Assembly: GCA_963970005.1 (NCBI GenBank)
Contig: CAXAMN010026672.1
Coordinates: forward strand, 546,607 to 610,606
Reading direction: 5' to 3'
Length of the DNA: 64,000 bases
Source: Durusdinium trenchii
Lineage: Eukaryota; Sar; Dinophyceae; Suessiales; Symbiodiniaceae
In this document: positions 44,401 through 53,533 of the stretch, in pieces
Layout of the letters: each line of letters starts with the position of its first letter
Numbering within the stretch: position 1 is the first letter of the stretch
Translations under genes and position numbers: made by a program
The notes under the pieces: model-generated
What the model was told of the DNA's origin: nothing
The model's database searches: none
The model's input: the letters and a program-made list of their open reading frames with translations, nothing else

Positions 44401-47400
44401 CAGGAAGGCACCAACGATCTTCTCCTCGGCCACGTAGTCGTCGAGGGCCAGGAGCCTTATTTCGAAGGCGGCTTACAGTTCTGCATGGAGGACCTCCAAT
44501 GATGGCAACAATGCGGCCAAGTGATGCCAGCTTCCACAAGTAACTCCAAACTGAAGGGTTGTGGAGGTTCAGGGCTGCATTGATCTCAGTGTCGATGCAC
44601 AGCCATGAGTAGCGGCCTCCACCAACATCATTCCATTTCTTCGCATCAGCTCCACTGAAAAGGTGAACAATGACACCCTTTCCAGTCATGTGGGCCCGTC
44701 GCAACCTTCGATTCCAGGGCGAAGCTGTAGATTCTTGACTTTGACCAGCCATATGCTGGAGAACTGGAAGTGGTAGTTCAGGAAAATGCTTCTGCCACCA
44801 ACTTCGATCTTCATCAGAGAGAGCCACCTCCCCCTGATCCTCCATCTCAAACTGCGCCAACATGTCAAGCGCAGGCTGTCGATGCATGATGGGGCATCCA
44901 TTCCTCAGCCAACAGGGGATTGGTCCCAAAGTCGGGTGGTGGATGCTGCATCCCGAACGTCGCCATTCCACCTTGAAGCCGCGCTCAACCAAGAGGCCCA
45001 GAGGAATGATCGGCTCAACCTCCGTCAGGGACAACAAGGTGCGATGCTTGGGGTGGCGATACAAAACTGTTGAGCCTTGTGCCAGCTCCACTTCAACTGG
45101 AAAAAGTTCAGCTCGTTCTTCAGGTCGAGCAACACGTAGGGCATGGGTGGCCCCACCGTCCAAAAGGGCAAACCCCTGAGTTCCAAACTCCTGAGGGTGA
45201 GCACTAATCTGCTTGATGCGCATCGTCTTCACGGACCGAAGCGTCTTGAGCAGCGTTGCAGCTTCTTGGATGAGGCCTGTGGCGATGTCAGTCTTGGGCT
45301 TTTCCTCCAGCATTTTGGTTGGAGAACCACCTCCCGAATCCTTCAATCCCCCTCCAGACACCGTCGTCGGCGACAAGGGCGATGGGCTCGAAGTCGATGT
45401 AGACCCAGGACTTCCCACTTCAACCTCCTTTTCCTTGGTTGGGCCTTCTTTCGAGCCCTCGGGCGCAACTCCTCGCAAGCGAGCTGCCTTCTTCACATCC
45501 TTGAAGTTCTTGGGTTGACGGTGCACACAATCCTTCGCCATGTGACCCTCCCCAGAACAGTGGAAGCACCTGTGCTGTCGGTCCAAGCCCTCCCAGCTAT
45601 GCCCATAGCCACAAGTGTCTCCTCGTTTACAGCCATGTTGGGTCCCCCAAAACTTGCATGGAGACCGAGGTTTTTCTTCTTGAGTGCCGGACTGCATCGC
45701 CTTCACCACCGGAGTCTTTTCACCGGCAGTGGGCGAGCTCGTCGTGTTGGCGGCACCCTTGGGGACTGCAGCAACCAAAGCCAGCTCTTCCAGCTCCGCC
45801 TGCAGGTACTCGCTGAGGTCCTTAATGGAGTTCATCTCCGGACGTTGATCCACCAACAATTCCTGGCGCACAGTTGAAACTCTGTACGCCACTTGACTGC
45901 CTCCCAGCTTGGCCAACGAGTCCATGATCTTGCCAAGGACATTCATGAGGATCAGCGGGTCTGGCAGCGTGACCTTAAGTTCTTCAGCTCGCTGCAACCA
46001 TCGGCGCCATTGCCGCATCGTCGCCAGGAGCTCCGTGACGGAGTGACCCACCTTCACATCGGTGAGGCTTTTGAGAAGCGTTGTGCGTTCAGCTCCTCCT
46101 CCAGGTTGAAACACTACAAACAACTTGAACAGGATGCTCACAGTTGTAACGTGGCGAGAGGAGATGACATCTCTTCTCAGTTGTTCGGGCAGGATGCCCA
46201 GCAGCAATGACACTCCCCGCTGCTCCACTCTCTGGTACAAGGGGTCCACAGTGACATCTTTTGGCCGCAGGCGCAACCTTTCCAAGGGCGTGGCCACCAG
46301 CCACTGTTCATATAGTTCACGAGCGGCAGAAAGGCATCCATCCCACCAAAACTGTGAGGTAGAGGACAAGTCCGCCATCAACGGATAGGCCACAGTCAGC
46401 CAATCCCCAAACTGCAATGCCGCGCCTTCGGATGAAGGTAGTGGAAGGGCAGGAAGATCCAAAGCCCTGACGGTCTCTGGAACGACCGGAGCCAGCGGGG
46501 TTCGAGCATCCCCATGAGGTTGTCCACCATGAAGGCCTGGGGGAGGATCTGGTCCTGACCCGGGAGGTCCACCTGCACCTGAGGGATCACCATGTGGTAG
46601 TCCAGGATGTGTTGTAGTTCCACGACCATCAACTCCACCACTGGCAACGGAGGCATACGACGATGCATCACCACCACCTGCTCCATCAGTTATGCGTTTG
46701 ACTTCACGAGCGAACTTCTCCTCCGCCTCTTTGAGGATCTGGGTACGAAGTTTCTCAACATCCCCAGGTCCTGGACTTCCGTTGGTAGCCCGAGCACCTG
46801 CACTTTCCGCCATTCTCACATGACCTTCACCTCGTGCAGCTTGTTGAATTGAAGTGGTCCAGAAGGGGTTCACAGTGGCAAGGGGGCCCTGTGGCGTGCG
46901 AAATGGTTCAAGCACCCTGGGTTTCACCTCCTCCCGCTCTACCTGCCTTGTGCTTGCAGGCGTGCCCATTCTTGGATCACCGTGTGGAGCTCCAGGTTGA
47001 TGTGGAGTTCCAGCCAAAGAACCTTGCCCACCAAAGAATCCGCCACCTGGTTGATGAGGTAGTCCCGAACCTGGTCCTTGAGGTAGGTCAGAACCTCGAA
47101 GAAGGGGATCTAAAAGTCCCGGAGCCGGTGAAGGCGGCATGTGGTGGCCTAATGCCTGTTGCAACAACTCGAACGACTGGCGTGCTGCTTCTTGCAATCC
47201 GCCCAGACCCAAGGCGTTAGCCCGAGGATCATGCAAGGCGCTCATGAGGCCTCCAGCCCCGGCCAGCTGGCCAGCTGATGCATCGTGATGCCCTCCATGA
47301 TGTCCAGGTTGAAGTGCCACACTTCCCTCTCTTCTTCTCCCCTGAGGTTCACCTCCCTCAGCCGTAGGGTGCATAGCCAAGCGTCGAACAGCAAGATCAT

Positions 47401-47599
47401 CTTCAGCAGGAAGTGACGAGGCCAGAGCTGCCCTTTGCTTCTTGAGCAACCGGTCCAACTTTTGATCTGCTGTTTCCTCTGGCTTCTTTCGTTCTTCTCG
47501 ATGTGCACGTCGAGGGGCCTCTGCGGGTTCAGCTGCTCCTTCTCGGGAACTCTGCCTGCGTCGGCGCTGCAAAGCGGCCATGGCGGCCAGCAACCACAC
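41486..47599 (-). CDS. Copia Gag-Pol polyprotein (gag, protease, MTase-like, integrase, RT)
   Basis: 2,037 codons. Start at Met 47,599 or the Met at 47,581. Residues 1-640: gag-like, Gly/Pro/Arg-rich. About 646-666: CCCH finger (CKFWGTQHGCKRGDTCGYGH). About 675-688: CCHC knuckle (CFHCSGEGHMAKDC). About 811: protease motif LLDGGATHAL, with DGG in place of the usual DSG. About 970-1165: cytosine-methyltransferase-like domain. About 1238: integrase zinc site (H...H...CRIC), then acidic residues in MSADLCG, LHTDRER and GRIEGEVN. RT: GTVDIKTAFLLAP (about 1881) and VYVDDMLVAAP (about 1993). The frame ends with a TGA that interrupts RT before RNase H. Otherwise intact over 6.1 kb. Confidence 0.9.
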   Translation of the reverse strand: MWLLAAMAALQRRRRQSSREGAAEPAEAPRRAHREERKKPEETADQKLDRLLKKQRAALASSLPAEDDLAVRRLAMHPTAEGGEPQGRRREGSVALQPGHHGGHHDASAGQLAGAGGLMSALHDPRANALGLGGLQEAARQSFELLQQALGHHMPPSPAPGLLDPLLRGSDLPQGPGSGLPHQPGGGFFGGQGSLAGTPHQPGAPHGDPRMGTPASTRQVEREEVKPRVLEPFRTPQGPLATVNPFWTTSIQQAARGEGHVRMAESAGARATNGSPGPGDVEKLRTQILKEAEEKFAREVKRITDGAGGGDASSYASVASGGVDGRGTTTHPGLPHGDPSGAGGPPGSGPDPPPGLHGGQPHGDARTPLAPVVPETVRALDLPALPLPSSEGAALQFGDWLTVAYPLMADLSSTSQFWWDGCLSAARELYEQWLVATPLERLRLRPKDVTVDPLYQRVEQRGVSLLLGILPEQLRRDVISSRHVTTVSILFKLFVVFQPGGGAERTTLLKSLTDVKVGHSVTELLATMRQWRRWLQRAEELKVTLPDPLILMNVLGKIMDSLAKLGGSQVAYRVSTVRQELLVDQRPEMNSIKDLSEYLQAELEELALVAAVPKGAANTTSSPTAGEKTPVVKAMQSGTQEEKPRSPCKFWGTQHGCKRGDTCGYGHSWEGLDRQHRCFHCSGEGHMAKDCVHRQPKNFKDVKKAARLRGVAPEGSKEGPTKEKEVEVGSPGSTSTSSPSPLSPTTVSGGGLKDSGGGSPTKMLEEKPKTDIATGLIQEAATLLKTLRSVKTMRIKQISAHPQEFGTQGFALLDGGATHALRVARPEERAELFPVEVELAQGSTVLYRHPKHRTLLSLTEVEPIIPLGLLVERGFKVEWRRSGCSIHHPTLGPIPCWLRNGCPIMHRQPALDMLAQFEMEDQGEVALSDEDRSWWQKHFPELPLPVLQHMAGQSQESTASPWNRRLRRAHMTGKGVIVHLFSGADAKKWNDVGGGRYSWLCIDTEINAALNLHNPSVWSYLWKLASLGRIVAIIGGPPCRTVSRLRNKAPGPRRLRGRGEDRWCLPDLDDDEQRLAHGDTALCMKHIGLWLRAQECRRVPTDVGMLLESPRDPAEYLSDQEGAQSASFWCFPEITAWVGTAGLRLVTFDQGRLGHQRKKPTTVLTNLPAFEELHGLQGEGCDDSPLPTKLADRIRTSKSWAAWAPGLVAAIKESLRRLLGVLEEESRSGDTHNMSKMDLAAWHRHIKQGHIPFRADCRICGEAMGCDKPHKRLGGSATKFTMSADLCGPFPAGRDLGTGVTCKYALISTVAVPIVSELPGEVAEPYDTADDVKHTEDLPCDPEEREMLSDDEVQRLNELAQIEEAQEAPGHQNITFAEVIPDRTVESLVRALSRLHAKYRMLGIQVYRLHTDRERSFASVPIQKWCEQRQLRLTLTAGDDSKANGRIEGEVNQIKRRTRLLLHDSGLPQSLWPTALRHAAEGRVRLQLERLGLPSPPMLRYGASVLVKSKRWHRAGQLSMPYRTMQLLGPCPYMSHGWIARDRKGQLLHVRTALEPSPVADQAIMDLQEVPSIKHRIVGKHQPPLPDHPLAGAVGALYDKSDPALAACRAGGEDPLPFLDEVGCSLALQFEDEGDSEEVVGGPTPDSLDQGDQCQHPDLPGELEDPMCCSRQQAEQWHELEQQRHWALKQLWCQGLREVAVGEDAGSVHGSWLREVELLLRGAEDQLSFQHSSLQNYKMASLAPMAGSTEVPVTVLQTYTVSLQQVRKELEKWKPSLRDEYGQLVSSTQAIKPTTEERLRLDPRFPTMELAPAMLVPTVKSPHGRLRARVVICGNHLTKVNEDQDNSASEMKAKDQAPYSLYAGGADGTTLRCLMRCAAQRSWSIGTVDIKTAFLLAPRPDERERLLVARPPRVLVEAGICPPTELWEISHAVYGLNDAPANWSHYRDRELPQLRFKAEGHEYQLVTTPEPNLWKIVKAWPNSIPEEDTSEGFLAVYVDDMLVAAPSPLAQAVIDGIRARWRCSEPEWASSEKSLKF
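44098..44680 (-). other. Cytosine C5-methyltransferase-like domain inside the polyprotein
   Basis: In order: VIVHLFSGADAKKW (motif I, cofactor site), CIDTE (motif II-like), AIIGGPPCRTVSRLR (motif IV with catalytic Pro-Cys), MLLESPRD (position of motif VI, Glu kept), FDQGRLGHQRKKPTTVLTN (motif VIII-like, basic). Spacing fits the MTase fold. It sits between protease and integrase in the same frame. Methyltransferases captured by retrotransposons are known from dinoflagellates. It is not similar in detail to the host-like enzyme at 10-12 kb. Activity is unproven: PPCR replaces the usual PPCQ, and ESP replaces ENV. Confidence 0.65.
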
Positions 47600-47643
47600 C
47601 TCTCACTCAAAGGCTGTGGGTGGACTTAGAACCCTAGCGGTTT

Positions 47644-47654
47644 GGGCTCATAAC
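47644..47654 (-). other. Primer-binding site for initiator tRNA-Met fragment
   Basis: Minus strand reads GTTATGAGCCC directly after the 5' LTR. Its complement GGGCTCATAAC is the anticodon arm of initiator tRNA-Met. Copia-type elements that prime from a half tRNA use this region rather than the 3' end. Confidence 0.7.
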
Positions 47655-47814
47655 CTAAGGAGGTATGAGTTGGGGCGTTCAAAGCAAGCGGTCTTTTCCA
47701 CCTGCTCAGCTTGAGCCAAACCGTTTGGTTGGCGAAGTTCATCAACACAGCTCGAATCGAAATGCTCGATCGAAAAGCGAAAATGCTCATGAGGTGCATG
47801 GTGTTTGTCCCACA
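47655..47814 (-). repeat. 5' LTR of the copia element
   Basis: 160 bp, same sequence as the 3' LTR. Transcription would start inside it. The coding start is only about 56 bases after its end. Confidence 0.95.
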
Positions 47815-47825
47815 AAATGAAACCT
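47815..47825. repeat. Target-site duplication, right copy
   Basis: AAATGAAACCT directly outside the 5' LTR, matching 38,974-38,984. Confidence 0.75.
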
Positions 47826-47894
47826 CCATGAACGTGACCCATTAAAAAACGTAACTATTCCAGTAGCATGGAGTCTCAGCTTACCTGACCCTTC

Positions 47895-48450
47895 TCAAAC
47901 GAGACGTGTTTTGTTTGTTTCCAAACGCTCCGTTTTCAAACAGCCCAACCGGTCGATTTCAAAACCGATCGGAAAGCTGCTTCGACCATCTTCGACCACC
48001 GGAGTGGCCGGGCTTGGGCGGCTGAGCGATTTGGGTTGACTCTTCAACGCCCTGCTGCCCATGGATTGTAAGACCATGTGGGCCACCTCTTTAGGCTTGG
48101 GGGGTTGAAATGGAATCAAGAGTCTAAGTTCTACTACATCGGGTCCACAGCTTCCACTAAGAAAGTCAGCAAAGTTGAAATGACATTTTTCCGTGAACTC
48201 TGGTCCAGTTGCCACCTCCGCGGCCTGCTGCGCTGGTCTTAACGGACGTGCAGCAAACTTGTGGAAGGCAAGTTAGGCGGTGAAAGACGTCGCTTGAGGT
48301 CTCGAACAGTTTGTCTATTTTCCACCATGCAATGCAGCTCATGTTCATCAAGCTGAGCAACTGCGTTGCCAGACACAGCCGTAACCTGCATCTCTGCGGA
48401 TTCAGAGGCAAGAGGTATAATTGGCTGGAGCCACAGTGAAACACAAAGCG
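47895..48450 (-). CDS. Small gene with a ubiquitin-like N-terminus (tentative)
   Basis: First patch (about 48,410-48,280): MQVTAVSGNAVAQLDEHELH, then VRDLKRRLSPP, like the first half of a ubiquitin fold, as at the start of many dinoflagellate ankyrin proteins. After a frame change near 48,260 the second patch reads FHKFAARPLRPAQQAAEVAT, then DVVELRLLIPF and a basic tail to a stop at 47,895. No ankyrin repeats follow; the copia insertion is 80 bp downstream. Either a short gene or the remnant of a longer one. Confidence 0.4.
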
Positions 48451-48592
48451 CACAACACGGATGCCGACAAATCGAACCCAAGCTGCAGCAAATGGTAGAA
48501 GAAAGGCTCTGGAGTCGGGGCTACTGGGTGTCCTTCTTCAATCGAAGCTGTGAGTCAGGGAATCCGAATCCGAATTCGATATGAATTTCATA

Positions 48593-48675
48593 CCCAGACA
48601 CTCCATGGGACTGCCATATATGCCTACATTGGCGTGGTTCGGACATATCTTTCATCCATGGGGTCCGTGTCTGGG
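48593..48675. mobile_element. MITE-A copy, decayed right arm
   Basis: Left end CCCAGACACTCCATGGGACT and TGCCATATATGCCTACATTG intact; right end reduced to TCCGTGTCTGGG. Confidence 0.7.
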
Positions 48676-48689
48676 AGATGAGGTCGACC

Positions 48690-49030
48690 CACACGACACC
48701 TGCGCCAAACGCTCGACGCAACGACCAACGTCGTCGGGCTCTGAGTGTCCCGGACGATCTCTTGGTGTGCTTGACCTTTGGGTTTCCAGATGGCTCGGTG
48801 AACCTGGCACCCAAACCACCCCAGCAAAGGCGCGCCGCGCGCGGTATCCCGCGGCGCGCGGTATCCCGCGGTATCCCGCGCGGAGGGTTTCTATTCCGTG
48901 CAGGTGGAGGTTTGTAGAGGTGACCGGCCTTCAGTGACTGCCCACCTTCCTTCGGTGTTTGGGGTTGACTGGTTTCATGACCTGTAAGTGGCCAAGAAAC
49001 CTGTAAGCGGCTTACAAAAGACCTCGTATG
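48690..49030. other. GC-rich patch with short tandem repeat
   Basis: 48,828-48,885 contains repeats of CGCGCGGTATCCCG. Both strands are open because of high GC. No motif; I do not call a gene. Confidence 0.35.
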
Positions 49031-49355
49031 AGATATCTGAAATGCTGGATGCGGCTAGAACTCTTAAGAACCCCTTGCGATGAAACAGAACTCTTCAAGT
49101 CCCAGCGTTTTTTGTTCTTTAAGTTCAGTCCACCCTATACCTGGAGTCGACCCGGAACTCGTACCCTCAGAACATGGGGCCCCAGTCGTACCTTCATCCT
49201 TTTCATCCCGGGACCTGTGGGAGAGGCAGCTGGGTCAGCGGTCCAGGTAGAGGTGAAGGATGTCACTGGATCAGGTCCAGCGACCAAATCCATCTGCTCC
49301 TTCAGGAACATGGGACAAAAACACATTATAATTGTTTTTTCAGGACATAAACACC

Positions 49356-49643
49356 TCAGGACCCGGTTGATGACATGTTAACAAAAGCTGTATTAACCAA
49401 CATTGCGCCTTCTCCAGGTTTTTCAGGGCCCGGTGGTCCTCGCTCAGACCAGACTTGTAACCCACTGCTCGACGCAGTTGCGAACCCCCCAGGGTCTGAG
49501 GGTTGCGTCGCCTGAGCGATGGAGGCAGTGCCCAATGGAGGACCTTCGTCCAAGAAGATTTGCTCCGCCTTGGCGATCTCGGCGCTTCTTTTCAGAAGAA
49601 AAGAGGGTGGTGATGCTGTGTGGAAACTTCCTTCAGGCTCCAA
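49356..49643 (-). CDS. Unrecognised coding-like exon
   Basis: Minus frame of 95 codons with protein character: FLLKRSAEIAKAEQIFLDEG, then a Pro/Ser/Gly-rich stretch and GAMLVNTAFVN. Limits uncertain. No family recognised. Confidence 0.35.
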   Translation of the reverse strand: MEPEGSFHTASPPSFLLKRSAEIAKAEQIFLDEGPPLGTASIAQATQPSDPGGFATASSSGLQVWSERGPPGPEKPGEGAMLVNTAFVNMSSTGS

Positions 49644-50211
49644 GCACCTCCTCAGAAGGCATTTGGACCCTCAAAGCCCACCCCAGTCACAGCTTCTCAG
49701 CAGGTACTTGGAGCCCTAGGGATCAGTATTATGATTCTGATTGATCTTTTGATGAGGCTGGCAGGAAACCCAGTAGACATGGCTGCAGTCAGACATGGTC
49801 AGACATGCAACCGTGTCTTTTTGCGACTTGAAATGGGTCGCCGACCGTCGGGACTTAGGTGCAAACAGCGGTTCCAGGACCTGTCCGAACGAACGTGCAA
49901 CAGCGTGAGGTCGCGTTCGGTCGCGTTAGTCGGACTAAACATTCAGGTGGATGGAGGGGGATGTCACGGTCAAACCAAACCAAACCACGAATTAGTGTTG
50001 TGTTCGCCTTGTTTGATTCCCTATGTTTCTTAAGTATAGACAAGGGCACGGGTGCCAATGGCCCCGCTGTGTCTGCACGCTTGACAATGTGACATTTGTC
50101 CAAAACTGTGGTTTCGTTGTGTTTTGTGTATTTGCATGTGTTTGCCTGCTTTTGAGTGGTTTACCAGAACTTTTGTTGGTCATAGCGTTTGTCTCATCAG
50201 ATTTGCTCACT

Positions 50212-50436
50212 TTAGTTTACCAAGATTACACAAGGCAACACTTTCTGGTACGGGGGGTAACTTTGTTGCACACATCCTTTGACGACTTCTTCTTCACAAT
50301 CTCCGGGGCCTTCGTGACCTGGAACATCATTCGGATAATCATGAAGTTGATCTTCTCCGATCTCGACCCGCTTGGTGGGATCAAAACTGTTCAAACCCAC
50401 CTTTGCTGAGATCATCAGAAGGCTCATTTTATTCAT
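50212..50436 (-). CDS. Unrecognised coding-like exon
   Basis: Two minus frames compete: one reads NSFDPTKRVEIGEDQLHDYP, the other EKINFMIIRMMFQVTKAPEI with a Lys-rich tail. One is probably a real exon. No family recognised. Confidence 0.3.
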   Translation of the reverse strand: MNKMSLLMISAKVGLNSFDPTKRVEIGEDQLHDYPNDVPGHEGPGDCEEEVVKGCVQQSYPPYQKVLPCVILVN

Positions 50437-50528
50437 CCTTCCTCCCTTGCAGAAGGACCTCCCTGGGCGGGTGTCACCCTGGAAAACATGTTTATTATTC
50501 CAAGGTCATGGACAGATCAGGAATTAAT

Positions 50529-50626
50529 CTCAGACACTCCATGTATGGCATATTTACATACATTGACCCCTAAAACCACCCCAACTGATCGGCAGTCCTA
50601 TGGCAGTCCCATTAGTCGTGTCTGGG
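50529..50626. mobile_element. MITE-A copy, 98 bp
   Basis: TCAGACACTCCATGTATGGC at the left, a core GACCCCTAAAACCACCCCAA, and CCCATTAGTCGTGTCTGGG at the right. The right arm matches the composite copy at 16.2-16.35 kb (CAGTCCCATTAGTCGTGTC). Confidence 0.75.
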
Positions 50627-50749
50627 AATTGTTCCATGTTTGTCTCCCACGCTATTGAAACATTTGTTGGGAACACGATCCATGCGTCGCAGAATGCATC
50701 ATATAACCTGTCAAGAGCTGGTTTGAACCCTCCTCCTCAAAAACTACTA

Positions 50750-50846
50750 CGGTGGGTTCAGAGTAGATGGCACAAACCCCTACATGTGATATATAAATTC
50801 CATATGAAATACATTTTGGGGATTGTTCTACGCTGAAACCACTGTA
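50750..50846. mobile_element. MITE-E copy 2, 97 bp
   Basis: CGGTGGGTTCAGAGTAGATGGC at the left; CTACGCTGAAACCACTGTA at the right. The interior differs from copy 1 at 25,641, so the arms are what is conserved. Confidence 0.7.
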
Positions 50847-51439
50847 CTACTTTCAGAAATGTATCACATAATTGAACGATTGAAATGAGACAACCGGAGT
50901 TACCTGAAGGAACCTTCAGATGAGGGGCGCACAGGACATGACGCACACTACGCACATGAGTTAAAATGTTTTGCTGACGGATCTGTCCTGGTGGCTGTGA
51001 TGTTGAATATTTGCAGGACTTTAACCCCCAGACCGGGATGCACTTGAATTTTGTCCTTTGTTATGATATTTTTTTAGGAACTTCCCCCCCGGCCGCAGGT
51101 GAGAACATGTCAAGCACTTTCAGAAACGCTATTCTGCAATCGCAAGTCTTAAAACATCTTCACACTATAGGGTTATTGATGGAATTGTTCTCGTCTCCAT
51201 CTTCAAAGTATACTCAGTAGTTTTTTCAACTTCGAAGGTGCTTTTCCGGGGTCTTGAAACAATTTGACTACCTGTTGCTCTTCTATGATTGGTGATAGTG
51301 CTTTGCTATTTGTTGGTCAGACCGAAGGTTTCAGAAAGCTTGCAAATTTGCTCTCTCTCTCGCTCTCTGTGTCTTGCTCTTTCCCCCTGAGCCTTTACAA
51401 CATCTTTGAACTTTCTCGAGGAACAGCAAACTTTCCATC

Positions 51440-51600
51440 TCCTTAGCATGTGATTGAAGTTTTCGTTGCCTTTACAGTAGTGTATCTCTGTTGGAGGTAC
51501 TGTCCAATTCTTGCCGCAAGGCTGCCACACGCCACTTCTTGTTGAAGTGGAAAATGTCGCCCTTCGTGTCAATCAGGGTAGTCTTTGATCCTGCTTCATT
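51440..51600 (-). CDS. Unrecognised exon
   Basis: Minus frame reads GSKTTLIDTKGDIFHFNKKW, then RVAALRQELDS before ACA and a GTACC donor. Good protein character. It may belong to the same gene as the weaker patch at 51,306-51,440. Confidence 0.4.
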
Positions 51601-51603
51601 ATT

Positions 51604-51714
51604 CAAGTGGGTGTGTATCTTAATGCGGAGACCCCCACCAATGGGTTTTGGTATATTTCCCTTCTTCCGGAGGGTCTTTCGGAGGTCTCGCTATTTTAAT
51701 ACACACCCAAGTAC
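51604..51714. mobile_element. MITE-G, 111 bp inverted repeat
   Basis: Left AAGTGGGTGTGTATCTTAAT, right TTTTAATACACACCCAAGTA. Arms continue inward to GCGGAGACCCCC / GGAGGTCTCGC. About 32 bp arms with mismatches. Confidence 0.65.
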
Positions 51715-51719
51715 TTCCG

Positions 51720-52560
51720 CATGTTGTTGCGCCCCACGGCGCACAGAAAGCACCAGTGAAGTATATAGATATTCTCAGCAATGATCTCCTTGTTGAAAGA
51801 AGTCTCAAAAGAAACCGGCTCAACTACAGCTCCGCTTCGAAGCTTTCGAAGCTTTCAACGCAGCTTTCTTCACAATTCACAAGGAAGGTCTGGATGGATC
51901 GTGTGCGTTCCCACGATCTTCAAAAGCACTTGGAGGAACTCCCAAAAGAAAGAAGAAGGGGACAAAATGCCATTGAGGACTTTCAAAGGACGCGATTGTC
52001 ATGTTCCTTCAACGGCATCAGGAGGCGAACCGCTGGCACCGAACCGCTTCTGCAGTAGCCGCACGTAGAAGGAGCGCTGAGCGAGCTTCCCAAGCGCCTC
52101 CCCGCTATGCCGAAGCTTCAACTATGCCAAAGCGCTAGCAGCGACAACACTTCCACCTGAATGGAAAGGCTTGACCAGCAGCATCTGGAATTCTCCCTGG
52201 AAGGACAAACTCCTTTGCACAAGGCTTCACAGCTTTGTGGTTGATCCTTTCACAGGGTACCACGTTAACAGCGTGGGGCCGAAGTGGCACCCGCCAGCAT
52301 CAATGACACGTTAACAGCGTGGGCACACTCGGTCCATTTCATCTTCCACCGGAACTCACAGACGTGCACAAACAAGCAACAACAGCCACCCTCAGGATCC
52401 CAAATCAGTCACCCTGAAACGCTCAAGGCTTTGCAATGGTCCAAACCTTATTCGTTGCCCGTCGCCAGCCGAGGTCGGGGGGCGCAGCCGGCGGATGTGC
52501 GGCTCCGGAGATAAAACCATCAATACATCCCCGTGTGAATTACGGGGTGGACGTTGGGGC
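51720..52560. other. No gene supported
   Basis: Short plus-strand frames without motifs. A short duplicated phrase ACGTTAACAGCGTGGG occurs at about 52,262 and 52,306. Confidence 0.35.
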
Positions 52561-52567
52561 CCCCATT

Positions 52568-52922
52568 CTATAGGTACAAAACGGCCGTGCCTGCTCCAGG
52601 TCTACAGAATAGCTGAACTGAGGCCCCCGCCAGTCTACAGAATCAGTGGCCTTCTGAAATGAAGCCTTTTTATCTTGCAACATTGAACATTACAAAAACA
52701 TACAAAAACACTGTGTTTTTGAAGATTTGAGATTTGGGCGACAAAACATGGCTGAGGTCGGAAACTTATTCTGTAGGCAGGTCGATGTTGGGATAGTCAA
52801 AGGTCGTGCGAGTCATTTTGTAGACATTTTATGTTACTTTGGCATCGACCATAAGTATTCTATAGAACTGACGGTTCGGTGCCAATTTGTAGCCAAAAAC
52901 TTGGCTCCCACCCATTCTATAG
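52568..52922. repeat. First cluster of the CATTYTGTAG decamer
   Basis: Copies or near-copies at about 52,566, 52,602 (reverse), 52,635 (reverse), 52,767, 52,814, 52,856, 52,883 and 52,913. The last two are exactly 30 bp apart. It marks the left limit of the decamer region; no exon was identified inside it. Confidence 0.6.
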
Positions 52923-53533
52923 ACTCTGGCGTCTCACAATCCTTTTCCTCTCTGCACACACAGTCTGTCTGTCACACACATCTTGCACCATCCGTCCCCA
53001 AGGGCTGGTAGCCTGTGTGTTCTCTACCATTATCCATCAGCACCTACGTGTTGCCTTTTTGGCAACTGAGCTGAAACACACTTCTTTATGATTCTTCATG
53101 GGCATCCTTGAAAAAACTCCGGCAAACAGGAAGGCAAAACATAAAGAACACAAAGGAATACCATGGAAGACCAAGGAAATCTGGCAGCTTAGCAGCAACA
53201 TGGACAACTAACTCTACGAAATGTTAGAATGTCCAATGAGTTCCTACAAAATAGAAAAACTCACCATGAACAGCCTCCCTGCTGAATCTACTCTGGCTAT
53301 CTCTAGCTACTCTTCTCCGCCCGGTCGAGCAGAAAGGCACAACACTAGCAGCTTAGCAGCTAAATGAAAAACTACATAAGAACAACTATTCTCATCTATT
53401 CTTGATTTATTTACTACAAAATGAAAGGATTACTAATGAGTCCCTACAAAATGAACACACTCGACATGAACAGCCTCCCTGCTCCAACCAATTCATTCCT
53501 ATTCATTGCTATTCTAATTATGAACCCTCCGCA

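Larger units (their letters stand above)
38985..47814 (-). mobile_element. Complete Ty1/copia LTR retrotransposon with a methyltransferase-like domain
   Basis: 8.8 kb, transcribed on the minus strand. Two identical 160-bp LTRs, a primer-binding site, gag-like region, protease, methyltransferase-like domain, integrase, reverse transcriptase, RNase H, an extra 3' reading frame and a polypurine tract. The integrase-before-RT order defines copia. Identical LTRs imply a recent insertion. Flanked by an 11-bp direct repeat AAATGAAACCT (38,974-38,984 and 47,815-47,825). Confidence 0.95.

Noticed and set aside
51335-51375. CTCTCTCTCTCGCTCTC as a regulatory tract
   Set aside because: Ordinary short microsatellite next to a presumed intron; no further support.
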